From positions 21,452,838 to 21,516,837 of the forward strand of contig NC_081547.1 of NCBI RefSeq assembly GCF_901000735.1: a stretch of 64,000 nucleotides of DNA. The letters run 5' to 3'. This document shows positions 18,321-29,971 of the stretch, piece after piece (the stretch's first letter is position 1; the number at the start of each line of letters is the position of its first letter). Source of the DNA: Corylus avellana. Taxonomy: Eukaryota; Streptophyta; Magnoliopsida; Fagales; Betulaceae. Both the position numbers and the translations under genes were made by a program. The notes beneath the pieces were generated by a model, which had not been told where the DNA came from, ran no database searches, and was given only the letters and a program-made list of their open reading frames with translations.

Positions 18321-19348
18321 CTTAAAATCATGGAGTTTATTCAAGTTGGAATAAAGATGACATGCATGACAAATTTCGTCATGTACTCATGTTCCTTAGC
18401 CATTTTGGCTTTGTTGTCATTGCTGATGGGCAAGATACGGATACCCGCACAGGGCATCTTTGGAAAATAGAACCATAAATCCACAAACCCTCTGATCCTT
18501 AGTCAGTAACGGGATAATTTGGGAAGGTTCTTAGAGGAAATCTGGACCTCCTTCAGACCAAGGGTTTAAGAATAAATTTCTCTCTATAAGGGCTTACAAC
18601 CATATTAATCCTAATGTAAAATAAACTCAAGACCCCTAGACACAATTGAAACTGAAAGGACTCCTAACAATTGACAGAGACTTCTACTACAATTGAAGGA
18701 TCCAACTAAAATACTACTGCAATCATTCATAGGACTGCAACACCCTCACCCATACAGGAAAGTTGTGATATTGACAAAGAAATAAGAGCTTGCGAATGCA
18801 AAATACAATTGGTGAAGTAGAACAAATGCATAGAGCCCTGCAACTGTGAGTGACAATCAGTTAATTATATCATAGTGACCATTTTACTCCTAAAGCCAAA
18901 GAAACTAACCATTGATGTTGAACTCATTTGCCCTTCAACTGGACCCTGGGTCAAGTACAGGAAGCCTGCAATGTAGACTGATTGATTTATCAGTCTGACA
19001 AGAACCGGGAATGAAGAATTGAAATATCACAATCAAGCAAGCACCCTGTGGAGCAATCCTATAGAAAGCACAGTCTGCCTTTCTGTTTCTGTTTTCACTT
19101 CTTAGGTAGTGGTTGGAGGCAATGCCTTAAGAGGAGAATGAGAGACAGAAATGTCAGTTTATATATCATCACTCACTCATCCTATGCAATGGGAATATTT
19201 TTATGTTGTGCTAAAAGATTGGTTTTTTTGGCTGCTAATTTTTACTTGAAAAAAAAATTAAAAACAACATTCAAATTCAAGGTTAGTATCATCAAAGGCA
19301 GAAAGCTACAAGATTGCAGACAATTTTTTATTTTTTATTTTTTATAAT
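18321..19348. other. Unassigned stretch
   Basis: A short plus frame starting at the ATG at 18330 encodes a hydrophobic segment (MYSCSLAILALLSLLMGK) then stops. It could be a membrane-anchor exon remnant, but nothing downstream supports a gene. Confidence 0.4.
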
Positions 19349-20410
19349 GGGGAAAATCCATTTTACCCCCCTATTCAGGGATGTAAAAAAAAACCGGGAA
19401 ACCGGAACCGGAACCAGGAAACCGAAGTGTTATTCTTTAAGGTGAATTTGCTTTCACTGGAGCAAATCTTGGTCGACTATGATGATAAGCTAAAGCAACT
19501 TCCAGAAAGGGAAGTCAGCGACGCTTCATCCTAGTTGCTGCTTCCCAGCTCTGTAAAATAATGACAACAAGAAAGCTCTCATTTGGGATGGATTTCAGCA
19601 AATAAAACAAGCTCAACCCAACCAGTGGGCTGTGGCTCATCCTCAGTCTGTGCAGAGCAAAATTCTCCATAGTTTTCCCACAAAACTAGTTGTCCCACAT
19701 TGCTTAGTTAAAACAACCACTCAACATTTATTATCTATAAATAAGATGGGTTAGATGCAAGCTAATGCACAACTTGGTACAAGTTCATGTGCAAGCTAGT
19801 TGGCTTTTTAATTGTGTTAGTTTGTTAAAGTGTAAAATTTATATAAGATTAAGCTCAAAACATAAAAAATTTTAAAACCCAATTTCTTGGTCTGGATAAC
19901 CGGGTACCAACCGGAACCACCTGGTTATTGTATAACCGGTTAACTGGGGTACCCGGTTTCGGTTCCAGTTTTCAAAAATGAAAAACCAGATTCCTTGGTT
20001 CCAGTTCCTGGTTTTAGCCAATAATCGGAAATTATGAAAGGGTTTACACCCCTACCCCTGAACTATTCACCCATTTGCAGTTTGACCTCCAATGTTTAAA
20101 AAGTGACACTTGACCCTCTAAACTTCTAAATTATTACAATTTGACCATTTTTTTTTTCCCAAAAATGCCTAAAAAAAAAAATTTAAAATTAAGGGGTGGC
20201 TTGGGCCACCCCAGACCGAACACCCTTAATTTTTAATTTTTTAATTTTTCTTAACTTGGGATGTGGGCATTTTGGAAACAAAAAAAAGTCAGAATGGTCT
20301 AATTGCAACAATTTGGAAGGTTTGGAGGAGGGTCAAGTGTCACTTTTTAAACATTGGAGGTCAAACTGCAAATGAGTGGATAGTTCAGGGGGGTAAAATG
20401 TATTTTTCCC
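19349..20410. mobile_element. Long inverted-repeat element, split by a hAT-like insertion
   Basis: Ends GGGGAAAATCCATTTTACCC (left) and, reversed, GGGAAAAATACATTTTACCC (right). Arms run through TTTGCAGTTTGACCTCCAAT and AAGTGACACTTGACCCTC on both sides. The GC-rich centre (about 20194-20225) reads GGTGGCTTGGGCCACCCC. The left arm is interrupted after its first 27 bp or so by the element at 19376-20054. Non-coding. Confidence 0.82.
19376..20054. mobile_element. Non-autonomous hAT-like element, nested
   Basis: Ends CAGGGATGTAAA and TTTACACCCCTA. The interior is rich in AACCGG/CCGGTT words, like the element at 9120-9648. Candidate target duplications CCCCTATT and CCCCTGAA agree at five of eight bases, so the insertion may be old. 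No transposase. Confidence 0.75.
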
Positions 20411-20679
20411 TATTATTTATTTTACTCTTTACTTTATTTAAATATTATTTTTCAATGTAATTTTTGCTATTGAGGGATAGGATAAAAAGAGAGTGGGAGA
20501 GAGAAAATAATAATACTAATAATAAAAATAACTTCTATAGGAACTTGCCATAAATCAAGTTTTTTGTGCCTTTCATTGAGAGGATGACATATCAGTATGG
20601 AATAACAAAAGTGAGTGTTATGAAAATATCAAATATATCACTTATTCACAAAATTCAAAATTCAAAAAAGCCATAGGGG

Positions 20680-21120
20680 TTGCCTTTCTCATACCTAATC
20701 ACGTATATTTTTTGGAAAAAAGGCATCAAGGGCACCGCAGCAGACGAGCCAGTTACCACTACTCCCATATTTGGCATTCGCCAATGGAACAAGAGCTGCT
20801 CCCATATGCCCCGGGTACTCCCAGCACCAGCAGTTGGTGAAGGAGAGAGTGAGGCCGAGCCAATGGCCGAAGTTGAACCGGTAGCTAAGCCGATAGCAGC
20901 AGAGGAGGAGGAGGCCCCGATCATTTTTCAAGCAGCACAGTACCGCTCCCTTAGTGAAGAAATGGTGGGCTTTCGAAGAGAATTGGTTGATCAAAGAAGG
21001 GAAGCTCGGGAAGATAAAGCACTGATGGATCAACGATTAGCTGCCTTGGAAGAATTGATGCGATCCATACTTAGCCGTTTGCCACCACCATCTAGTGCAT
21101 CTACTTCTGGACAGCACTGA
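20680..21120 (+). CDS. Retrotransposon-derived open frame, Athila-like
   Basis: The open frame covers 146 codons; its start is arbitrary and the true 5' part is missing. The protein is acidic with Ala/Pro/Glu-rich stretches, then a charged helical region (RRELVDQRREAREDKALMDQ) probably forming a coiled coil, and ends in a Pro/Ser-rich tail (LPPPSSASTSGQH). It matches no enzyme. Position just before the GGGAGGCAACCCAT motif suggests it is the end of a retroelement protein rather than a host gene. Confidence 0.45.
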   Translation: MPFSYLITYIFWKKGIKGTAADEPVTTTPIFGIRQWNKSCSHMPRVLPAPAVGEGESEAEPMAEVEPVAKPIAAEEEEAPIIFQAAQYRSLSEEMVGFRRELVDQRREAREDKALMDQRLAALEELMRSILSRLPPPSSASTSGQH

Positions 21121-21499
21121 GCAGGGACTACCGTCTGACTGAAGACGTAAAACTTAGCGCTCATGGGAGGCAACCCATAGTTTATCCTTATATTTTGTTT
21201 TGTTTAAATATGTTTTAAGTTAAGATTTTTATTTATCTTTAGTTTTGTTCCTTTTTACTTGTTTGTGTGTTTTCTTATTTTGCAGGGACAAGTGTGCTTC
21301 ACTTCAAGTTTGGGGTGTGCTATGAGCCATGCTTTCCTAGATCATGTCGACCATCTCCCGGGTACACTCCTTCCTTTATTTAGACACATTGGAGACAATG
21401 TGTCATTTAAGTTTGGGGGTATGGACAAACATGATTGTTCACACACTTTGTCCCAATTTCAAGTCATTTGTTTGTGTGTTTGTTTGTTTGTTTATATTC

Positions 21500-21530
<31 letters not shown>

Positions 21531-22010
21531 TGTTCATGTTTGCCCTAAAATTTTAAGTTGATCTAAAAGAATGGTGGCTTAAATTCATCAGTGAGTTTAA
21601 AATTTTGAACACATGATCTGATGAGTGAATCTGTTAATTTGGTTACTTGTTGAGGACAGTTAAAAAATCACATGTTTGATCTGATCACACAAGCACATTA
21701 GCACATAATTTGTGAGGTATGACATGAGGTCTGATATGTGTGTTTCTGCATCTTGGATGAAATTGGATGACTTATTAGAGGACACTATGGCATATATATT
21801 GTAAAAAAAAAAAAAAAAAAAAAGTGAAATAAATGATCATTGATGGCTTTTCACTGAATAACAGGACCTCTTGCCTCAAAGCATTGAGTGTTCACATCAA
21901 AAGGTGAAAAATGTTAATTTGATTAATGTCATGGTTAGTTTGGTTTTGTAGTATTTTTCATTCAAGTTAGTAGGTCCTTAGGAGTGTCTCTACACCTAAT
22001 GCCCTAAAAC

Positions 22011-22768
22011 TAGGACTGGCAAAACGGGTAACCGGGTAGACACGATTAGGATCTGTTAAGGCCCGCGACCTGATTACCCGAGACACGAACACGACCCGTT
22101 TAGCTAAACGGGTTAGCGGGTCTGACACGATTATAACACGGAAAATATCCGGGTAACCTGACATGACCCCCTTAACCCGTTTATCATAACTTGGTCATAT
22201 CGGGTAGACACGACCCGACCCGACTAGCGCACTAAACAGGTATCTCGACCCGACTCGTTAAAAAAAACTCTTAATCAAAATTAGAAAAAAATAATTTAAT
22301 AAAGGGATCTCTTGGGCCAAAAGATTAGTCAAATTTATCCTAAACGTCCAAGAAGAATAAAAAGTTTTAAAAGAGAATGTTTTAATATATAGACCCACAT
22401 AGAAAAAGTAACAGAAAAACAAAGAATAGGCCAATGAAGTGAAGCCGTGAGTGAGTCAGTAAGTGTTAGGGTTAACTTAATTAAAACTTAGACATAGTTT
22501 TTTTTATTAAAAAAAAAAATAATAATTAATGGGTCTGGCGGGTAACCCGAGACCCGGTTGACCCACAAGACCCGATTGACCTGCCAAACCCGGTTGACCC
22601 CCCAGACCTATTTATTAAACGTGTCTGGCGGGTGGACCCGCCGGGTCAACCCGCCAGACACGAATTTAATCGGGTAGACCCGAACCCGATAAGCCAAAAC
22701 CCAATACCTGTTAACTTCATGTCGTGTTCATGTCAAGTTCGCGGGTCGTGTCAAAATTGCCAGCCCTT
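22011..22768. mobile_element. Non-autonomous hAT-like element with perfect target duplication
   Basis: 758 bp. Ends TAGGACTGGCAA and TTGCCAGCCCTT agree at 10 of 12 inverted positions. The 8-bp target duplication CCTAAAAC is perfect (22003-22010 and 22769-22776). The interior is full of GACCCG/CGGGT words in both orientations. It inserted into the Athila-like element and so is younger than it. Confidence 0.9.
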
Positions 22769-23381
22769 CCTAAAACCATCTGGTTTGGGAGTCATTGACT
22801 TAACACTCGCTACAATTGGTCAATTAGAAAGCTTAAAGGAACTAAGCATTGCACAACCTAACCAAAAAAAAGGAAAAAAAAAAAAGAGAGAAAAAGAAAT
22901 ATGCCATGGTTGTTCATTATAATAGGGATTTCAATAAATTTTGAGAGATGGAGACATTACATGTTAGAAAGATTTGGAAGCCTCATAATTTTGTGCTAAT
23001 TCACTGTACACAAATTTCAAACTTGTGATTATTTAGTATGCCCTTTGTAAGTAATTACACTTTGAGGTTCCAATTCATTGTGAAGATGGAGTTCATCTTT
23101 TTAAGCTTGCTTATGAATGAAAATCATAATCTTTAAGTGATAATTTAATTTTTGGGATAACATGAACTGTGCATGATGTTTATGGGTAACATTTCTGAAA
23201 AACCCTCACGAAACTTCACTCGTCCTCTAGGGAATTCCTAGAGGTTTAAAAGGCTTGTTGCATATGCTAAATGCAATCGTACATCCCACGAAAGATGGAT
23301 TTATCTTTTTGTTCTCTATTTTTCACTTTTGTTGTTAGTTTTGTATTGCTAAGGGGCTAGCAATATGTAAGTTTGGGGGTG

Positions 23382-24672
23382 TGTTAAGTGCTAAAATATT
23401 CATATTTTCAGCCCTTAACTTACATGTTTTAATCCTTTGGTTTTAGTTAATTAGGTCATTTTAATTCCCTTTTGTGTTTTCCATACTTTTGTAGGCTTTT
23501 GGAAGAAAATGAAGTAAATTTGGAAGATTTGGGCTCAAAGAGAGAAGATGAGAAAAGTGGGTGCCCCTGACACTGCGATCGATCACAGGTTACCTGCAAT
23601 CGAGCACAGTACCAGAGAAGACAAAGCATGAAGCAAGCCACGAGCGCACAACAGGAGAGGCTCGATCGTAGAGCGCACACGGGTTGCGATCGATCACACC
23701 AGTGCGTAGGAGACACATCAAACCTGCGGCCAGAATGCCAGTATTTCCATCTTAGGGTTTTCCAACTCCCAATTGTAATAGGTTTTGAAACCCTACGAAA
23801 TTCCTAAGTTTACTAGTTTGTCAAGGATTTCTAAAGCGTATAAGTAAACCCTTAAGCCTCTAGAATAGGTATACTTGGTAAAGAGAAGAATTTGAGCTTT
23901 TCAAGTTCAAGTTTCGGGTTTATTCTTTTCCTTTCTTTTCTTTTATTTTATGAAGATGTTTAACATCAACTTTATGTGTAACTAATTTAATTAGTAGGGC
24001 TAGATTGAAGCCCTAGTTATGTTTTGTTAATATTCAATATTGGTGCCTTTGTGATGATCTTGTTATGATATATAACTTGATTAATACCTAGTTTCATGAA
24101 TTCCTCATATGTGTGTGCCTGATCAACATGTGCATGTGGTATGGACTAGTTAGTTAAATCAATTTGGATGACCGAGTCCTGAGTTTAACATAAGTAACAA
24201 AAGTAATCCACATCGGGTTCTTGGGTTAATCAACATGGGGAACCGGGAGTATACACCCATACCCTAGGCCTCATGTGTTTATCGATTTTCACAGAATGTA
24301 TGCTTTCCTAGAGAACAACTTAGTATACACCATGCTAAATCCTTTAGGAAAGAAAAGAGTTAGAGTATACACCTATGCCTAACCCGTTGCTTAGAAAAAT
24401 CTATAGCTTGAGTATACACCCATGCCCTTAGATTGACAAACATTAGATAGACATAACTTGATCAAAACATTGGCATATTGATATATTAGCTTAATATAAT
24501 TAATGGTGGATATCAAAGCCCTACATTTTTATCATTATCAATTTAAATCCAATCTCTGTTTTATTTTACTTTGGGAATTGATTTTAGACAAGATTTAGCA
24601 ATCATCGTGGGAATGACTCCGTATTTGCACACTATACTGCTATGTTGACCTCATGCACTTGCGGGTAAAACA
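23382..24672 (+). repeat. Athila-like 3' LTR
   Basis: About 1.29 kb, starting TGTTAAGTGCTAAAATATTC after GTTTGGGGGTG and ending GCGGGTAAAACA. It includes a cluster of GCGATCGATCAC words (23575-23700). No 5' LTR partner is in the window, so the ends rest on the TG...CA rule and family pattern. Confidence 0.65.
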
Positions 24673-24877
24673 TCCAGTTATTTGCCTATTAATTTAGATA
24701 GGTAATTGTGAACAACAGATGGGGTGACACCCGGAGTGATTCATGGAATGTGGTGACGTGTGGTAGAACAAGCAGAAGTATTGGGCGGATTGTGGTGGCC
24801 GAAGGCAGTGCGTGATTATTGAAGGCCACAAGAAAGTGGCACTGATACAATGTAGAAATATATAAACTCTGATACCA

Positions 24878-25233
24878 TGTTGAAATAATTATGATGTGAA
24901 AATTATAGCAGAAATATGAGCAGAAGCAAGATAGAAAATAAACACAAAGATGTCTGGGTGGTTTGGTGTTAGACACCTACATCCACCAACCGGAATACCC
25001 CTAAGGGTTACATTGTACTCATTAACTTAACTTGTCTACAATACAAATGTCCATATTTATAGGGTAGTGTCTAAATACAAGTATAGTAATCAAATTCTCT
25101 TGATTTGATTCTAATCCTAATATTTAATTAGGATCAACCCATAAATAGAAAATATTTGATATCAATCTAATTATAGAATATACGGAAAATATAATATACA
25201 GAAAATATATTATATTTTCCGTATATTTTAACA
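24878..25233 (-). repeat. Copia-type LTR on the minus strand, with primer-binding site
   Basis: On the minus strand it begins TGTTAAAATATACGG and ends TAATTATTTCAACA, directly followed by TGGTATCAGAG (24877-24867), a Met-tRNA type primer-binding site. So this is a 5' LTR, 356 bp. The interior is only about 200 bp before it meets the end of the Athila-like LTR at 24672, so the element is cut off. It differs from the 561/15086 family. The LTR start carries a 22-bp perfect hairpin. Confidence 0.8.
25177..25227. repeat. Perfect 22-bp inverted repeat at LTR start
   Basis: Stem 25177-25198 pairs exactly with 25206-25227, around the loop CAGAAAA; the core is TACGGAAAATATAATA. It lies in the first 60 bp of the minus-strand LTR. 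Confidence 0.85.
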
Positions 25234-25470
25234 GTCATGATCAAGATTTTTTTGGGTCCAAAAGGTATTAAGCTGTCGCTTAATTTACTATATCGTGTCG
25301 TGTTGTTTCATGCTATTGACGCAGCACAACAAAGAAATAGTGAAAACAAAACGACCAACACAAAATAATAGCAAACAATGTCGCACAGGAAGGAAAAAAC
25401 TAGAGTTATCTCAACTCACAAGAGTGTGACTAAAAGATAGCTTTCTTCATTAATTTATGTACATGCATGG

Positions 25471-25511
<41 letters not shown>
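25471..25511. repeat. (AT)n microsatellite
   Basis: About 20 AT dinucleotides. No gene recognised between this and the cysteine-rich frame. Confidence 0.9.
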
Positions 25512-25512
<1 letters not shown>

Positions 25513-25994
25513 ATCCACTTATTCAAAATGAGAAATAGATAAAGATAGTTTTAACTAATGGATAATAAAGATAGTATGATAAGATGGAAACATTGCTAAA
25601 GAACAATTAATTGTATTGCACGTCTTAGTCCCCGAATGAGTCCTTCATCTTCATGGGTGGGCAACTGAAAAGATGGTCTCCAAATCGAACACTTCTCCTT
25701 CAGCTACAACTCTTCTGTACTCCCTCAATCTGCCATGGTAAGAATAATTTATATGGTGCTTGGATCAGGAATTTTGAGATGAGATTTAGTTTAAAATTAA
25801 AAGACTTTTACAAATACTTGTCTTTGCTATATATAATTTCTCTCTTGAACTTCTTTTTTCATAAATATAAGAATGTTAAAAGACAAGTTTCGGGTCATCA
25901 ATCTAAAACTCCACTAGAGGAGATGTTTCATGTGTTTATGCATTTATCATGGAAAATAAGGTTACAACTAAACTATGAATAATCATGCAAATGA

Positions 25995-26480
25995 TTAATG
26001 AAATATATATATATATATATACCATTTTCGAAGCTTGTGCTCATGAGCTTTTGTCTTCTGTTGCGTCCTTTTCCATAGGTGACCATGTCCCGTAAAGGGT
26101 TCAATACAGTCACCTCTGCAAATTCCCCTACATCTCTCTTTTTCAGAGTGAGTTTTTCTTTTGTTGCACCTTTTTTTCTGAACGCAATTATCAAAGCAAT
26201 CAACATTGAATCCGAGAGAAGGGAGCTTGAGAGGGAGAGCGGGAGGAGGGTGCTTCTTTTTTGGCACCTTTTTGCGAGCTCCGTCTTGAAGTGGTTCGGA
26301 GCAATCACCTATGCAATCAGAATCGAATATGAGAGACTTAGGGAATTCAGCGGAAAAAAGAAGGCGATATGAAGGTAGAGAATCTGGGAGGGTGGTGGGA
26401 TGCCGCTCGCGATCGTCATTGGCTTCCACTATAATGGAAACAATAATGCAAAACACTACCATCATTCCCACAAACGTCAT
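25995..26480 (-). CDS. Possible secreted cysteine-rich small protein
   Basis: I do not recognise a family. From the ATG at 26480 the frame runs 161 codons. It opens with a hydrophobic segment (MTFVGMMVVFCIIVSIIVEA), a likely signal peptide. After a Ser/Pro-rich part come paired cysteines: DCIGDC, DCFDNC with KKRC, and CRGICRGDC, separated by Lys/Arg-rich stretches (ARKKVPKKKH) that could be processing sites. The layout resembles plant cysteine-rich secreted peptides in general. The end is uncertain: an AT microsatellite at about 26003-26021 and a GTATAT donor after AAATG suggest that coding may stop sooner or splice. Confidence 0.45.
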   Translation of the reverse strand: MTFVGMMVVFCIIVSIIVEANDDRERHPTTLPDSLPSYRLLFSAEFPKSLIFDSDCIGDCSEPLQDGARKKVPKKKHPPPALPLKLPSLGFNVDCFDNCVQKKRCNKRKTHSEKERCRGICRGDCIEPFTGHGHLWKRTQQKTKAHEHKLRKWYIYIYIFH

Positions 26481-26597
26481 ATTATTTCTATCTATACTTC
26501 TTTTCCCACTCCTAAAATGTAGTTGCACAATTTAAAAGTTGAATAACAATGTCCTAATTTATAAGTTTGAACACAATCACCTAGGCTAGAGTTGTTT

Positions 26598-27540
26598 GAT
26601 AATTTTCATAGAAAGCTACGTTTTATTCAAAAAAAAAAAGTTTTAATAAAATAATATGTTGTTTAAGAAGAAAAAAAAAAAAAAAAATGCTTTTGGCAAA
26701 CTAGTTGACATATGGAACTTTTGTGATAGAGTTTGTATTGCTAGCATGATAAATTATTCGAAATGTAATCTTATAATTTTTTATTGGGAAAACTTTACTT
26801 TAGACCCTTGAAATACTACTTGTTCTCTCAATTTGGACTCCGAAACCCAAATTGAATTTTTGCCGATTTTTGCCATTAAAACTCTTAAAAAGACAAAATT
26901 ACCCTTCAATTTTATTTTTATTAAAAAAAGAAAAAATTGAAAGAAAAAAAAAGGAAAAAAAAAATTGAAAAAAATGGTCACAAGGTGGCCCAACCGTTGG
27001 TCACCTACTGATTTTTTTTAATATATAATATATATTTTTTAATTTTTAATTTGAAATTAAGGGTAAATTTAAAATTTTATAAAAAAATCAGGGGTATAAA
27101 CGTCATTATTTAAATTTTAACGTTTAAAATCTAACGAAATGGTTCAAATTGACTGCAATTGAAAGTTCAGGGATCCAAAGTGAAGTTTCCCCTTTTTTAT
27201 TTTTAGATATTTAAATTAAATGTCAATCAAAAGGTAACATCTATTCAAGTGGATGCTCACAAATTCGTAATGAACTCTTCAAGATTAAAATAGGCATTTT
27301 ATAGTAATAATTTTCATATAACGGTATGTTTTATTCAAACAATAAAAATTAAAAAATGAAGTGTTGTTTAAGAAAAATGGCTTTTTGCAAGGTAGGGTGG
27401 ATATTGAGTTATGGAATTTTCGTGACAGATTTTGTATTACTAGCATGATAAGCTATTCAAAACGTTATTTTGTAAATTTGTATTAACTTTACATATGCAA
27501 ATTAAATGACAATCAAAGGGTAACATGTATTCAAAATGAA
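26598..27540. repeat. Tandem duplication, first copy interrupted by a foldback element
   Basis: Copy 1 (26598-26785 plus 27193-27260) and copy 2 (27305-27540) share GTTTTATTCAAA, GTTGTTTAAGAA, TTTGTATTACTAGCATGATA (one difference) and AAATTAAATG(T/A)CAATCAAA, in order. Copy 1 holds the element at 26786-27192, copy 2 does not. Confidence 0.7.
26786..27192. mobile_element. Foldback element
   Basis: Left end GGGAAAACTTTACTTTAGAC, right end complement GGGGAAACTTCACTTTGGAT. The centre has GGTGGCCCAACCGTTGGTCACC, of the GC-rich type seen in related elements. Confidence 0.82.
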
Positions 27541-29971
27541 AAGACACTTGAATATTGAAACACATAAATATAAAATAGGTCATCGGGTTAGATGGAAGCT
27601 TCACCCCTTAGGTAGCTGTGAGTCCTTTACAAATAAAAAAGGGTTATTTGGTGATTCTTGGTTGAGCTAGTAATTGGAAGTTAGGAATAGCAATTTCCAA
27701 CTGGTGCTTCTTGGAAAGGAGGAGTTTTGTTTTCCAATCAAAGTTCATGTTTATTGTTAAAATCAAATACAACAAAATGAAACCAATTTTATATTATATG
27801 TGACGCCCTCACTTAATTATACAAGTAAAAAAATGGAATAATTATAAACTCATATTCCACGTGGCACTACTACTGACTTATGATTCACGCATATGAATTT
27901 TGTATGTATCTTTTTACTTCTTCTTTTTAAAAACACAAACTCACTTGTATTGTGGTGCTGACCAACGAAAAAAAAAAACAATACTACAACGAATCATCTC
28001 ACTAACCTCTCGAGGCTTATAAACTCTCAAATACACTCTCAAACGGACGAAACAAGAACTCTCTCTTCACCACGGCTCTTTGGCAGCCTCTTGGTACCTT
28101 GAAAGTCATTCAAATAGGTTGAGAGAATGTTATATATGTGTGTGTGTGTGTGTTAGGTTGCACTAGGGCTTCGAAAAACCCTAAAATCGTATTCAAACTC
28201 AAGATGATCAATACCGTTAAATGGGGGATTGATCCTTAGGGTTTCTTGGCCCCTAGGATCGATTCTCTTGGGCTGAGGATCAATCCTTTGCATAGAGGAT
28301 CGTTCTGGGTCTAGAAACTCCCCCCGAACCATCCAAACTTGATTGCTACTAACCCTTGGGCTCAAAATACTCCATGTCTTAGCTATGGTTAAGACCACGG
28401 TATTACACGTATACTTATTTCCAGCTAAACCGGAGTCAATATATGGGCTAAGTTCACTGACTGTTTGCTTACTAAGTTATGGACTAACATAGTTACTTTA
28501 CCACATGTAAAAACCCTAACTTTGGGTCTACCTCCACGATAAACAAACAACACAAATAAACTAAAGATGAACAAAGCATCACAAATACAACACAATCAAC
28601 ACAAGTATAAAGGCTTTAGGTTTTGTCAAATTTTAAAATATGTTACTCTAGCACTTTACTGTCAAATAATTGTTTGCCCTCTATGATGTGTCTCATTTGA
28701 CACGTCAACGTCCATCTCAACACCTTAATGCAATGTCACACCAACAGCATAAGTCTTTTGTTATTGTGAGTTTGCTCTTTACGTTCTCAGGTTATATGTT
28801 TATCTCAATTCTGTGTCAGATTGATTTTTTTTTTTTTTTTTGGCCTTTTTTATTTTATTTTTTTATGAATGAATTAACACTTGTTAACGTGTCCTTGCAT
28901 TTGAGTGTTTATGGAGTGTTAAATGAAACATGTGGTAGATGACAAATCGTTGACTTTAATGATAATGTGATAGATTGACCTATTTTAAGTTTGGGTAAAA
29001 CCGAAAAAGTGTATACTATAACTAAATTCAAATTAGATAAAAACTTAAAGGAATAGATATGATTTTTCGGTTTTCTTTTTAATCTTTACCACCAAAGAGA
29101 CCGTGTGACCCTATAACTAAATAGACTACTACCCAGGAAATAATAATAATATATGTATATTGTAACTATAATGAAAGAGTAGTTCTTTTTGTCTCATCTT
29201 TTCCAATTTTCTAAAACTTATACAATCATAAAGAGACGAACTCTGGTGTCTACGTGTATATTTTCTACATGTATTTCCCATTAGTTTCGGAAAAGGTTTT
29301 TTTTTTTTTTTTAAAGTAAATTATTTTTCGAGTTTGAATTTCTTTCTCTATTGAACTGCCACCAAACCACAACTAGATCTCCGTCGGAGGTTGCAAGAAG
29401 TCGCCGACCGTTTTTCACTATCACTCATTTTCAATACAATCTAAACACCAAAACATAATTTTGTTGAAAATATTTTCGACGGAAAACATTTAACACTAAA
29501 CAAACAAAGCCTTAGTGAACTAGCCAAAATTTCTCCAAATTTTAACTTAAAACTCAACTTTTCTTATATTAGCTAGTCACTACCCAAAAGCACCACACAT
29601 CAAACTAAAGTGGGATCCATTTCCAAAGGCACAGAAGAGAAGGTGACACAAAAGTTGTAATATTTTTATTTACATCCGTTTTTGTCGACGTAAACTCTTT
29701 TTTGAAATAGGATTTCTTTATTTCTCGGTATCTAGTACAATCGAAAATCTTGGTAAAATCGAAAACATTTTCGGTTGACTAAGAAAACCTCCTTAATTTT
29801 AAGAATCGTTTAAGAAACTCCAACTTTAAAATTCTTAAAGAAGAAAAGGAAATTTGTGTGGCAGATTGTGGACTTGTTTAAATGTTTCCTCAGAGTGAAT
29901 AATAAAATGAAAAGTGAGAGAGATAAAAAATTACATTAATATGTACAAACGTCTACTACAAGTTACATAAA
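27541..29971. other. Intergenic stretch, no recognised gene
   Basis: AT-rich, with a (TG)n run at about 28136-28152. 28200-28300 has recurring GGATCGAT/GGATCAAT words but no convincing coding sequence. Probably includes the 3' end of the FRS6-like transcript near 29900. Confidence 0.5.

Larger units (their letters stand above)
20655..24672 (+). mobile_element. 3' half of an Athila-like Ty3/gypsy retrotransposon
   Basis: Contains a short coding frame (20680-21120), then the stretch GCTCATGGGAGGCAACCCAT, the phrases ACATTGGAGACAATGTG and AAGTTTGGGGGT (twice), and an LTR from 23382 to 24672. This order is typical of the region between the polyprotein and 3' LTR in Athila-type plant elements. 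No polymerase domains remain; the 5' half is absent. A hAT-like element sits inside (22011-22768). The left limit is approximate. Confidence 0.7.

Noticed and set aside
18330..18470. Hydrophobic short frame as a P450 membrane anchor
   Set aside because: It is on the strand opposite to the P450 fragment and lacks the proline-rich hinge, so linking them is not supported.
21259..21561. Frames ending in poly-Lys
   Set aside because: Non-coding 3' part of the Athila-like element; the Lys tract is a poly-A run.
28200..28300. GGATCGAT word cluster as a regulatory array
   Set aside because: Few, irregular copies and no adjoining gene; too weak.
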